A stretch of DNA of 34,686 bases from MB1-2 sp046566065 (GTDB lineage Bacteria > Actinomycetota > CADDZG01 > WHSQ01): assembly GCA_046566065.1 (NCBI GenBank), contig JBKHXK010000026.1:1-34686 (forward strand). Direction: 5' to 3'. Numbering within the stretch: position 1 is the first letter of the stretch; each line of letters opens with the position of its first letter. The position numbers were made by a program, and so were the translations under genes. Under the pieces are notes generated by a model. It did no database searches. It saw only the letters and a list, made by a program, of their open reading frames with translations, and was not told where the DNA came from. This document shows, piece after piece, positions 6,078-13,730 of the stretch.

Positions 6078-8325
6078 GACCGCAGCCGCCATGAAGCGGC
6101 TCTTCGTGGGGCGGCCGATGTCGTCCGGCGAGCTCGGCCACACCCTGCTGCCGAAGGTCATCGCCCTTCCCGTCTTCTCGTCCGACCCCCTGTCTTCCAA
6201 CGCGTATGCCACGCAGGAGGCGCTCCTGGTGCTGGCCCTGGCGGGCGCGGCGGGGCTGTCCTTCATCCTGCCGATCTCGATCGCCGTAGCGACCCTCCTA
6301 TTCATCGTCGTGACCTCCTACCGGCAGACGGTCAAGGCGTACCCGTCGGGAGGGGGCGCCTATCGGGTCTCGCACGAGAACCTCGGTCAGTACCCGGGTC
6401 TGTTAGCGGCCTCTGCCCTCCTCCTCGACTACGTGCTCACGGTCTCGGTGTCGATCACAGCAGGCGTAGAGGCGATCGTGTCGGCCGCTGCCGGCGTCGA
6501 GCCGTACAAGATCGCGATCGCGGGAGCCTTCATCGCCTTCGTGACCTTGATGAACCTGAGGGGCGTCAAGGAATCCGGAACGCTGTTCGCGATCCCCACG
6601 TATGGGTTCGTCTTCGCGATCTATCTGATGATCGTTACTGGGATCTTCAGATGCATCGGCGATTGCCCGGTCGCCGAGAGCGCTGGCCGGGAACTACATC
6701 CGGAGACCGCGGTCACGTTCGTACTCCTGCTGCGGGCGTTCGCAGCCGGCACCACCGCACTTACCGGGGTGGAGGCGATCGCAGATGGCGTACCCGCTTT
6801 CCGTTACCCGCAGTCGAGGAACGCTGCGACGACTCTGCTGATCATGGCCGGGCTTTCGACCTCGATGTTCCTGGGCATCTCATGGCTCGCTGATCACACA
6901 GGCGTCGTCTTCACCGAACATCCCCTCGGTCAGCGGTCGGTGGTGGCCCAGATCGCACGAGCGGTCTTCGACGGCGGGCCGCTGTTCTATTTCGTGCAGA
7001 TCATGTCCGCGGCCATCCTGATCCTGGCCGCCAACACCGCCTATCAGGACTTCCCTCGCCTGGCTTCGATCCTGGCGAAGGACCGCTACATGCCACGCCA
7101 GTTCATGAACCGCGGGGACCGGCTCGTGTTCTCGAATGGCGTGATCATCCTGGCGGTCCTTTCCATGCTGCTCATCTTCATCTTCGACGCCAACCTCACG
7201 CGGCTGATCCAGCTGTATCTCGTCGGGGTGTTCATCTCTTTCACCCTCTCCCAGACAGGGATGGTGGTGCGCGCGCGGCGATTGAAGCCCCCGGGCTGGC
7301 AGCGAAGCGCCCTCATCAGCGGTTTCGGAGGGACCATCACCGGCATCGTGCTGTGTGTCATCGCGTACTCGAAGTTCCGCCATGGAGCGTGGATCGTGAT
7401 CACCGCGATCCCCTTCGTGATGTACGGGATGCGCTCCGTCTACAAGCACTACCAAGAGGTCGGGGAGCAGCTGGGCGATCCCCAGCGCGCACCCGAGGAC
7501 ATGCGCCTGGACCCGTCCCATTACGTGATCCTGGTTTCCCGGGTCGATGCCGCGGCAGCTCGCGCGGTGGGCTACGCAAGAGCTACTCGCTCGTCGAACA
7601 TCTCCGCCATCACGTTCGACGCCGCAAACAACGCCGCGTGGCACCGACTCGCGCCGGAGATCCCACTCCAGATCCTTTCGGGGCCCAAACGCGCCACCAT
7701 CCTGGCCCACATCCGAGAGTTGCGAGCTCAACTCGCAGAGGACGACTACCTCACCGTCATGACTCCCGAGGTGCTGCGTACGAAGAGCCTGTTGGAGATC
7801 CTTCGCCACCCCTCGATCCACAGGCTGAAGGCCCTTCTCGTACGGGAACCGGGGGTCCAGGTGCTCGATATCCCTCTGCTCCGGAACGAGATCGATCCGA
7901 ACCTAGACCAGGCCCACGAACCCGCCCGGAACCACGTCATCGTGCTGCTGTCGGGCGTTCACAACGCGACGCTCGAAGCGATCTCCTACGCGCAGACCTT
8001 GAGGCCTACAGACATCCGAGCGCTCTCTTTCGGTCTGGACCCCGAAGAGACCGAGCGACTAGGGAACCAGTGGCTGCAGGTGGGTGTCCCCTATCCCCTG
8101 GAGATCGAGGAATCGCCCTACAGGGATCTGGGGGCGTCGCTGATCGAGTACATAGAGCGCTTCAAACCCGACGGCGTCAACAAGGTAGTGACCATCGTCA
8201 TCCCGGAGTTCATCGTTCGGAAACGCCGGCACCAGATCCTTCATGGGCAAACGGCGTTGATCGTGAAACGGCGGATGTTGTTCGAGAACGGTGTGGTCGT
8301 CGTCTCGGTGCCTTACCACCTCTAG
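6070..8325 (+). CDS. kimA: KimA-type K+/H+ symporter of the APC/KUP superfamily with a duplicated cytosolic tail
   Basis: A 751-residue protein. Residues 1-460 are about 12 membrane helices that match the Bacillus KimA pattern: SSDPLSSNAYA, FIVVTSYRQTVKAYPSGGGAY, LLLDYVLTVSVSITAG, NLRGVKESG, TTALTGVEAIADGVP, ANTAYQDFPRLASILAKDRY. Residues reported for K+ coordination in KimA (from memory D36, Y43, Y118, T121, S125, T230, E233) fall at D39, Y46, Y121, T124, S128, T232 and E235 here with spacing kept. Plain database labels for this family are amino-acid permease. The soluble tail (about 484-751) holds two universal-stress-protein-like repeats (HYVILVSRVD... and NHVIVLLSGV...), longer than the tail of Bacillus KimA. 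It starts inside the OB-fold gene, and divergent RCK genes lie just upstream. The stop interlocks with that of the convergent rsbW-like gene. Confidence 0.88.
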   Translation: MAKTAAAMKRLFVGRPMSSGELGHTLLPKVIALPVFSSDPLSSNAYATQEALLVLALAGAAGLSFILPISIAVATLLFIVVTSYRQTVKAYPSGGGAYRVSHENLGQYPGLLAASALLLDYVLTVSVSITAGVEAIVSAAAGVEPYKIAIAGAFIAFVTLMNLRGVKESGTLFAIPTYGFVFAIYLMIVTGIFRCIGDCPVAESAGRELHPETAVTFVLLLRAFAAGTTALTGVEAIADGVPAFRYPQSRNAATTLLIMAGLSTSMFLGISWLADHTGVVFTEHPLGQRSVVAQIARAVFDGGPLFYFVQIMSAAILILAANTAYQDFPRLASILAKDRYMPRQFMNRGDRLVFSNGVIILAVLSMLLIFIFDANLTRLIQLYLVGVFISFTLSQTGMVVRARRLKPPGWQRSALISGFGGTITGIVLCVIAYSKFRHGAWIVITAIPFVMYGMRSVYKHYQEVGEQLGDPQRAPEDMRLDPSHYVILVSRVDAAAARAVGYARATRSSNISAITFDAANNAAWHRLAPEIPLQILSGPKRATILAHIRELRAQLAEDDYLTVMTPEVLRTKSLLEILRHPSIHRLKALLVREPGVQVLDIPLLRNEIDPNLDQAHEPARNHVIVLLSGVHNATLEAISYAQTLRPTDIRALSFGLDPEETERLGNQWLQVGVPYPLEIEESPYRDLGASLIEYIERFKPDGVNKVVTIVIPEFIVRKRRHQILHGQTALIVKRRMLFENGVVVVSVPYHL

Positions 8326-8753
8326 ACGGCGACATCCTCCGGGGTCCGGAAGACCATGCGGACCGAGGTCCCCCCACCGGAGCGGCGTGCCACCTCGAGC
8401 TCGTCGGCCAACTCCTCCAGAAGTGCCATCGACATCACGAGCCGTGATGAGAAGCCCTGGCTATCCAGAGCATCGGGCTGATCCGAGGGTGACTCGTTGC
8501 GATCCCCGACCTCGACCTCGATGCGATCGGAGTGCCGGGTCCACGAGACGCTGACCGGTTGGTCGCCGCCCGCCTCCTCGTTGACGAACACCGCGTTGGT
8601 GCACGCCTCGGAGACCGCGATGCGGATGTCGTCCACACGTTCCTCGTCCAAACCGCTGGCTCGAGCCAACGAACCCACCGCGAGGCGGACGATCCCGACG
8701 TATGCCGAACGTCCGGGGATCTCGATCTGAACCGGCCGACCGATGATGTTCAG
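8322..8753 (-). CDS. RsbW-like anti-sigma factor / serine kinase (GHKL ATPase), probable CTG start
   Basis: An anti-sigma factor kinase of the RsbW/SpoIIAB class that would bind a SigB/SigF-type sigma factor and phosphorylate the neighbouring STAS antagonist. The ATPase N-box EACTNAV is present (E49, N53), then a strand pattern ending in VEVGDRN and a glycine-rich GGGTSVRMVF end. The first ATG/GTG/TTG (GTG 8678) would cut off the conserved first strand and helix. The frame is open upstream through IGRPVQIEIPGRSAYVGIV to CTG 8751-8753, which overlaps the stop of the STAS gene as CTGA. I therefore place the start at this CTG (143 residues). The operon runs from the STAS gene. Confidence 0.85.
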   Translation of the reverse strand: MNIIGRPVQIEIPGRSAYVGIVRLAVGSLARASGLDEERVDDIRIAVSEACTNAVFVNEEAGGDQPVSVSWTRHSDRIEVEVGDRNESPSDQPDALDSQGFSSRLVMSMALLEELADELEVARRSGGGTSVRMVFRTPEDVAV

Positions 8754-9091
8754 GCCGCGCCGCCCGCTGCCTCCTCGACCGAGGCGTGGATCGGAAAGAC
8801 CTTGGTCAGCCCGGTGATCTTGAAGATCTTGAGGATCTTGTCCTGGGTGCAGACCAAGGACAAGCTGCCGTCGTGAGCCTTGACCCGCTTCAGGGCACCG
8901 ACGAGCACGCCCAGACCCGTCGAGTCCAAGAAGTCGACACCTTCGAGGTTGACCACCACGTTGTAGGAGCCCTCCGAGACGAGCTCGATCAGCTTCTCAC
9001 GCAGCTTCGGCGCCGTGTACACGTCGATCTCGCCTTTGACATCGACGACCGCATGCGAGTCGACATTGCGCACATCCAGACCAAGCTCCAT
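8750..9091 (-). CDS. STAS-domain anti-sigma factor antagonist (RsbV/SpoIIAA-like)
   Basis: A 113-residue single STAS domain. The phosphoacceptor is S57 in the signature NLEGVDFLDSTGLGVLVGAL. Unphosphorylated antagonist binds the RsbW-like kinase and frees a sigma factor; phosphorylation by the kinase ends that. ATG 9091 has a good Shine-Dalgarno (AGGAAGGA). The gene overlaps the downstream kinase gene by 4 nt, so both are made together. A GTTT-N15-GGGTAG promoter at 9223-9247 suggests that the controlled sigma factor drives its own switch, as in Bacillus rsbV-rsbW-sigB. The sigma factor gene is not in the window. Confidence 0.93.
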   Translation of the reverse strand: MELGLDVRNVDSHAVVDVKGEIDVYTAPKLREKLIELVSEGSYNVVVNLEGVDFLDSTGLGVLVGALKRVKAHDGSLSLVCTQDKILKIFKITGLTKVFPIHASVEEAAGGAA

Positions 9092-9222
9092 CGGAGTCCT
9101 TCCTCTAGTTAGTCGAAGAGCGATATTCGAGAGGCCGCAATCCTAAACCGCTGCCTTTCCGTGCCGAAGAGATTGCGAAGTTTGTCGCTTTCGGGAATCC
9201 GCAGAACCCCGAGCATCGTTAG

Positions 9223-9247
9223 CTACCCTCAGGGCGTCTTTCAAAAC
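9223..9247 (-). promoter_or_regulatory. SigB/SigF-type promoter of the rsbVW-like operon
   Basis: On the minus strand GGTTT (9244-9248) is followed after 15 nt by GGGTAG (9223-9228). This matches the general-stress sigma layout GTTT-N15/17-GGGTA. The leader to the STAS start would be about 125 nt. The -35 overlaps the Shine-Dalgarno region of the divergent gene at 9264. Confidence 0.6.
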
Positions 9248-9263
9248 CAAAGGAGATGACGGC

Positions 9264-9923
9264 GTGAGCATCGCGGCACCATCGATCAAACGGCCCTGGG
9301 CGCTGGTTGCGGCGGCAGCCGCCATCTTGCTCGCGCTCGTAGCCGCCCTCGTGTTCATGGACCTGCCCGGGGAACGGCTGCTGTCGCCGGGCGCCGACGA
9401 GGCCGCCCCGGCCGGCACGAGGGCGCTGCCCCAGGCCCCCTGGGAGATCAGGACCCACCCCGCCGGCGTGGTCGAAAAGGTGACCAAGGCCCAGGCTGCT
9501 CGCATCAGGAGGCAGCGGCCTCAAGTCACGTCTCTGGTGAAGAGGGTCTACGACGCGCTGCTCCTCCACCCCGGACGACTGCGCTCGGCGCTGGCGGAGA
9601 ACTTCACTCCTGCAGCGGCCGCCGCCCTACGGCGCTCCGGGGCGGTGGTACCGGAGGCGGGCCTCGTCAGCACGGCCAAGCGCAAGGCCGAGATCGGGAT
9701 CCAGGCGTCCGGTGGGCCCACCCTCGCGGTCGCCTCGGTGAGTCTGGAGGCGACCTTCGCGAACGATCCCAAGCGGACGGTGGACCACCACGCCACCCTC
9801 TGGATGGAACGCGGCAAGGACGGCTGGCAGGTGGTGGCGTTCGAGGTCGACCAGGGGCCCAAGCAAGCCGCCGGTGACGCACAGGACTCCAAGAGATCTC
9901 CCCGGAAGAAGAAGCGGGGATGA
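9264..9923 (+). CDS. Membrane-anchored protein of unknown function coupled to LCP
   Basis: I do not recognise this 219-residue protein. It has one N-terminal transmembrane anchor (about residues 12-32), a short linker rich in A and P, and an extracytoplasmic domain of about 150 residues with a helical first part (VTKAQAARIRRQRPQVTSL) and a strand-rich second part (LWMERGKDGWQVVAFEVD). The layout resembles small NTF2-like or Mce-associated anchored domains, but this is a weak analogy. The tail is very basic (SKRSPRKKKRG). GTG 9264 has AAGGAG 8 nt upstream. It overlaps the LCP gene by 4 nt (ATGA), so the product is probably a partner of that wall enzyme. Confidence 0.75.
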   Translation: MSIAAPSIKRPWALVAAAAAILLALVAALVFMDLPGERLLSPGADEAAPAGTRALPQAPWEIRTHPAGVVEKVTKAQAARIRRQRPQVTSLVKRVYDALLLHPGRLRSALAENFTPAAAAALRRSGAVVPEAGLVSTAKRKAEIGIQASGGPTLAVASVSLEATFANDPKRTVDHHATLWMERGKDGWQVVAFEVDQGPKQAAGDAQDSKRSPRKKKRG

Positions 9924-10804
9924 CCAAGCGCGCCGCGGCTCTCGTTGTCTTCCTAGGACTGGTCTGCACCCTGCTGCCCATCGTGGGGACGCCGGGCGCA
10001 GGGGTCGCAGCTCCTGCGATGTTCGGTCGCGTGCACGAGACTTTCCAGCCAGAGACGGGCAAGATCTTCGTGCTGGCGATCGGCAACGACGCCCGGTCGG
10101 GGAACCCAGACCGCTCGCTGGCCGATGCGATCCACATCCTTGGGATCAACACGAAGACGATGGAGGCCGGAGTGTTGAACTTCCCCAGGGACTCCTGGGT
10201 GAACATCCCCGGCTACGGCTCGGCGAAGATCAACGAAGCGCTGATCCACGGCGGGCCCGAGCTGCTGGCACGCACGCTCGAGAACCTGACCGGCATCCGG
10301 ATCGACTACTGGGTGATGGTCGGTTTCGAGGGCTTCGAGGACATCATCAAGAAGCTCGGCGGGGTGAGGATGCGCATCCCCACTGCGGTCAGTGACATCG
10401 GGGGTTCGGGAGCGCAGCTCAGGGCAGGCGTTCAAACGCTGAAGGGCTACGAAGCGCTCGCCTATGCGCGGACCCGCAAGGCGTTCGTCGGCGGAGACGT
10501 CGCGCGAACCACACATCAAGGGGACATGCTCGTCGCGTTGGCGCGGAAGCTCCGCAAGGAGACGGCGAAGAGCCCTGCCGCGATGCTCAGGTGGATGGCG
10601 TTGACCAGGGAACACGCTCGCTTCGACATCGCTGCCGACGAGATGTTCCGTTTGGGCATCCTCGCTTCGCAGGTCGATCCGGGAGATGTTGGGAACGTGA
10701 CCGTCCCTGTGAGCCTGGGTAGCGTGGGGGCCGCCAGCGTCGTGTTCATCTCGCCGGGCGCGAGCTCGATCTACGAGAGGTTCAGAGAGAACGGCAGTCT
10801 CTAG
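9920..10804 (+). CDS. LytR-CpsA-Psr (LCP) family cell-wall glycopolymer ligase
   Basis: LCP enzymes move polyprenyl-phosphate-linked glycopolymers onto peptidoglycan outside the membrane. The 294-residue protein has a signal/anchor (about 5-32). Family landmarks follow: LAIGNDAR (D57, R59), LADAIHILGI, LNFPRDSWV (R90, D91), SAKINEALIHGG, LGGVRMRIP, and the late basic motif ALAYARTRK...GDVARTTHQ, which binds the pyrophosphate. It is short, close to the bare catalytic domain, and lacks the C-terminal LytR_C extension. It is coupled to the anchored protein upstream. Its stop interlocks (CTAG 10801-10804) with the convergent peptidase gene. Confidence 0.92.
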   Translation: MTKRAAALVVFLGLVCTLLPIVGTPGAGVAAPAMFGRVHETFQPETGKIFVLAIGNDARSGNPDRSLADAIHILGINTKTMEAGVLNFPRDSWVNIPGYGSAKINEALIHGGPELLARTLENLTGIRIDYWVMVGFEGFEDIIKKLGGVRMRIPTAVSDIGGSGAQLRAGVQTLKGYEALAYARTRKAFVGGDVARTTHQGDMLVALARKLRKETAKSPAAMLRWMALTREHARFDIAADEMFRLGILASQVDPGDVGNVTVPVSLGSVGAASVVFISPGASSIYERFRENGSL

Positions 10805-12387
10805 CTAGCCGTCACCTGCGCGGCGAACGCTTGCGCCGAAAGCGGCCTGCCCGTGGCTTCCTCGATCACCTTGTCCCACCTCATGACGTTTCCGTGGTGC
10901 AGCAGACCTTGTTTCAGCAGATCCCCAGCCTCCCGGCTGACGATGCCATCGGGGCACCGCTGCTCGATCGTCTCCTCGAGCTGCGACGCGAGGAGCTCTC
11001 CCAACAGGTAGTTGTGGTAGTAGACGGGGGCCACGGCTACGTGGACCTTCGCGGCCCACGCGCCCGGAACCGGTTCGTCGGGGCGGGTTACGAGTTGGAA
11101 CCTCTCGACCAGGTCCCACCACAGCTCGTCCAGATCGGTTTCGGGGTCCCTGTAGAAAGCGCGTTCGAAATGAGCCATCACCAACACCCACCTGGCAAAC
11201 ATCGTGCTCTGGATCGCAGACGACCGTCGGAGACGCTCGGCGACGGGATCGACCTCGGTTGGGGAAACACCCGCCACCTCTGTGAGCCAGCGAGGGTCGC
11301 GCGTAAGACGACCGGAAAGAAGAGCTATCGCCTCGGTGACGAACGTGTGAGCCGGAGCGTGGAGCAGATAAGGCAGCCTGCGATCGATAGAGACGTCGTA
11401 TGCGGCGTGCCCGCATTCATGGAGCATGACCTCGACCCAACGCTCACCGGGGACAACGTTGGCTAGGACGCGCACGTCTTTACCCGTTCGATCGATGTCC
11501 AGGCAGAAGGCGTGCTGGCACTTCAACTCCCTCGGATACAGATCGCTGCTGTCGAGCACGCCGCTGAGATCGATGCCCATCGCCCCGAACGTCTTCAAGG
11601 CGAGTTCGGGGGCCGTCGACGCGTCGGTGAAGTGGGCGTCCAGATCCAGATCGGCGCCATCGTCGGGTGCGTACTGGAAGAACGGATCGGCGTAGTGCCA
11701 TGGACGCAGGTCCTCGATGCCGAAACGAGCCCGCAGACCCTCGTCTAGCTCGTCTTTCCAAGCGACGAACGAGTCGCGGGTCAACGCGTCCAGATCGTCG
11801 AGCACCCCGAACAACCAATCCTCGGAGATCTCCTGAAGATCGAGGGCCATCAGGTAGTAGTCGGCGTAACCCAACTCGAGAGCGATCCCGTTGTGGAGTC
11901 GTGCCAACTCTCTGACCCGGCCCCCGACCCTGTGACCGATCTCCTTCGAAGCGAGCCAGGCTCGCTTGCGCTCCTGGTCGTCGTTCGAGGTTTCCAGGAT
12001 GTCTTGGATGTCGTTCTCCGACAGAGTCCTTCCGTCGACCTTCGGGCGGAACTTGGCGAACTCACTCTCGACCTTCCCGGTTACCTCGACCAACTCGCGA
12101 CGTTGCGCCTCTGTCATCTGGTCGCCGGTCAAGGTCAGTCTGAGCACCTCGAGCTGGCGGCTCAGCATCGGCTCGTGCGTGCCGTCCGCGAGCGCTTCCT
12201 TAACCGCTTCGAGTGAGACCCGATCGCCCATGAACGTCCGGAGCTCCAGCTCCGAGCGAGCCCTGCGAGCTTCGCTCTCGGGCGTGGAGGCGATCTGCGA
12301 GTCCCAGTAGTCCAGGTGGAAACGGGTCTCCAAAGGCTGGAGCCGGTCCTGCAGGTCATCGACCACGCGGTGCGGTGCTCGATTCAC
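10801..12387 (-). CDS. Zinc metallopeptidase of the M2/M3 (gluzincin) type
   Basis: A 528-residue, mostly helical protein with the zinc motif HECGH (H323, E324, H327) in VEVMLHECGHAAYD and the probable third ligand E352 in FVTEAIALLSGRL, at the distance seen in angiotensin-converting-enzyme-like M2 and oligopeptidase M3 enzymes. The block LPYLLHAPAHTFVTEAIALL is what I associate with bacterial M2-family peptidases. No signal peptide is seen, so it probably trims peptides in the cytosol. GTG 12387 fits the beginning of the helical fold; the frame continues upstream only through the terminal region of the TadE-M15 gene. It lies 40 nt after the Tad operon and may be its last gene or independent. 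Confidence 0.85.
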   Translation of the reverse strand: MNRAPHRVVDDLQDRLQPLETRFHLDYWDSQIASTPESEARRARSELELRTFMGDRVSLEAVKEALADGTHEPMLSRQLEVLRLTLTGDQMTEAQRRELVEVTGKVESEFAKFRPKVDGRTLSENDIQDILETSNDDQERKRAWLASKEIGHRVGGRVRELARLHNGIALELGYADYYLMALDLQEISEDWLFGVLDDLDALTRDSFVAWKDELDEGLRARFGIEDLRPWHYADPFFQYAPDDGADLDLDAHFTDASTAPELALKTFGAMGIDLSGVLDSSDLYPRELKCQHAFCLDIDRTGKDVRVLANVVPGERWVEVMLHECGHAAYDVSIDRRLPYLLHAPAHTFVTEAIALLSGRLTRDPRWLTEVAGVSPTEVDPVAERLRRSSAIQSTMFARWVLVMAHFERAFYRDPETDLDELWWDLVERFQLVTRPDEPVPGAWAAKVHVAVAPVYYHNYLLGELLASQLEETIEQRCPDGIVSREAGDLLKQGLLHHGNVMRWDKVIEEATGRPLSAQAFAAQVTAS

Positions 12388-12427
12388 AGGTAGGTCTCTC
12401 TTTCCGCCATGTCGGCGAATCCTAAGG

Positions 12428-13081
12428 TCACGAGGTGAGCTCGAAGTGCCAGGGCTCGTGGGGCAACGGTCGCTGGAGAGGCAATCCGAGTGCCTCCGCC
12501 AGGTCCGCAGCGTGCTCCACTTCCCCGCCGAGGTCCACGGCGAGACCGCGTTCATGCATCGATGAGCCCGGCCGAGCCACCCAGTCGTCCGCGATCTCCG
12601 CGCTCCCGTAGCGGCGTAGCGCATCGGCCCAGAGCTCCTGTTGATGCACCGTCGATCGCCATCCGCTGATCAGTGTCACGCGGCCCCCGGCGGCGTCCAA
12701 CAACCTTTGCACCGCCCGATCGAGGACCGGATGCAGACCGGTGCCTGTCGTCGCGGCGAGGGGGAAGAACGCAGTGGGATCGATCGTGGCGCGCGCATCC
12801 GCGGTCACACCGTCGACCGCAACCTTCACCTGCACCGCGGTTGTCCCGACAGGGCACAAGCAATCGATCAAGGACGCTCCATTGTCTCGAGCTACCTGGG
12901 CCGCCTGTCGCTCGGGGTCGCCATCCCCGTAGGGAGCGGACTCGGCAACCGCAGCCAGAGCTGCTGCATCGGCAGCGAGTTGGGCGCGTGCTCTGGTGGC
13001 ACTGGTCTGCGCGATGTCCGCCGCGAAGCCGGCCAGGGCAAGTGCGAGAGATACGGCCAAAGCTCCCAAGATCGTCGTCAT
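12428..13081 (-). CDS. TadE-like pilus protein fused to a VanY/M15 D,D-carboxypeptidase
   Basis: A 217-residue two-part protein. Residues 1-105 are a Rv3654c-type TadE-like module: an N-terminal membrane helix (ILGALAVSLALALAGFAAD), an Ala-rich helix (ARAQLAADAAALAAVAES), a CLC motif and β-strands. Residues 110-217 are an M15B (VanY) peptidase with all expected residues: R142 in SGWRST, H176 and D183 in SSMHERGLAVD, E209 and H212 in EPWHFE. It would sit outside the membrane, held by the pilin-like helix, and trim D-Ala-D-Ala ends of peptidoglycan. ATG 13081 overlaps the stop of the TadE gene (ATGA). The fusion is unbroken in frame; I know of no standard Tad component with this domain. Confidence 0.88.
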   Translation of the reverse strand: MTTILGALAVSLALALAGFAADIAQTSATRARAQLAADAAALAAVAESAPYGDGDPERQAAQVARDNGASLIDCLCPVGTTAVQVKVAVDGVTADARATIDPTAFFPLAATTGTGLHPVLDRAVQRLLDAAGGRVTLISGWRSTVHQQELWADALRRYGSAEIADDWVARPGSSMHERGLAVDLGGEVEHAADLAEALGLPLQRPLPHEPWHFELTS

Positions 13082-13458
13082 GGCTGTTCGATCCTCATCA
13101 CGCCGGTCGCTTCCAGCTCGACGCGTTCGAGGAGGGAACCGAAGAGCGGGACCCGAGACTCGGGCGAGTAGGTGACGTGCACCGTGACCGGATCCCCCTG
13201 CCGGCGCATGCGTGGCGCGGGAGATATCTCGACCTTCAACGGGCTAAGACCCGGCCGCTCCGCTGCCGCTCTCACCTCGCCGGCATCCGGATCCACCGCC
13301 GCGACGCGGGCGGCCTCTCGCGTCGCGTGCCAGAGGCGCGCCTGATCCGCAACCACCAAGCCGACCTCAACGAGAGCGGCGAGAAGCAGGGCCAGCACCG
13401 GCAGAGTGAGGGCGAGCTCGAGGGTGGCCTGCCCGCTCTGGCCCTGCGAAGGCTCCAT
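13078..13458 (-). CDS. TadE-family minor pseudopilin (Rv3655c-like)
   Basis: A 126-residue TadE-like protein. The N-terminus reads GQSGQATLELALTLPVLALL, a prepilin-type site (G followed by QATLE, glutamate at +5) before a hydrophobic helix, then the conserved LWHATREAARVAA segment and a small β-domain. It would be a minor pilin or assembly scaffold of the Tad apparatus. The start ATG shares one base with the stop of the upstream Flp-like gene (TGATG), and its own stop overlaps the next gene, so the three are tightly coupled. No prepilin peptidase gene is in the window. Confidence 0.88.
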   Translation of the reverse strand: MEPSQGQSGQATLELALTLPVLALLLAALVEVGLVVADQARLWHATREAARVAAVDPDAGEVRAAAERPGLSPLKVEISPAPRMRRQGDPVTVHVTYSPESRVPLFGSLLERVELEATGVMRIEQP

Positions 13459-13637
13459 CAGCCGTCGGCGCGCTCGACCAACGACGAGATGATGCTCCGG
13501 AACAACTCCTCTAAGGCCCCGGACTGCACGAACGCTGCGAACACCCCAACTACGACTGCGGCTACCAACAGAACGAGGGCGTACTCAGCGGTCGTCTGAC
13601 CATCCTGCCCATAGGCGATCGACCTGATCCGATCCAC
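13458..13637 (-). CDS. Flp/DUF4244-like pilin, 59 residues (small gene)
   Basis: A small gene easily missed by length cut-offs. From GTG 13637, with GGGAGG 5 nt upstream, it encodes VDRIRSIAYGQDGQTTAEYA and then a hydrophobic helix LVLLVAAVVVGVFAAFV, ending in a short amphipathic tail and ADG. The site G|QTTAEY has the Glu-Tyr at +5/+6 typical of Flp-type prepilins, so this should be the major pilin. Position (between the TadB/C-DUF192 genes and TadE) equals Rv3656c in mycobacteria. It is preceded by a 93-nt gap with two hairpins that could set its level apart from the assembly genes. Confidence 0.85.
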   Translation of the reverse strand: MDRIRSIAYGQDGQTTAEYALVLLVAAVVVGVFAAFVQSGALEELFRSIISSLVERADG

Positions 13638-13678
13638 GTCTACCTCCCAGCTCGGCCTCCCTGGAAAGGGCTCGCCGT

Positions 13679-13721
13679 CATCTCAACCGAGATGCGGGAA
13701 GACGTCTGTGGCGGGCGCCAC
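13679..13721. repeat. Two short hairpins ahead of the Flp-like gene
   Basis: CATCTC-AACC-GAGATG (13679-13694) is a 6-bp stem with a 4-nt loop. GTGGC-GGGC-GCCAC (13708-13721) is a 5-bp GC stem with a 4-nt loop. Both lie in the only large gap inside the Tad operon, between DUF192 and the pilin. No U-tract follows, so RNA processing or stabilisation is more likely than termination. Confidence 0.4.
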
Positions 13722-13730
13722 GGGCGTCGA

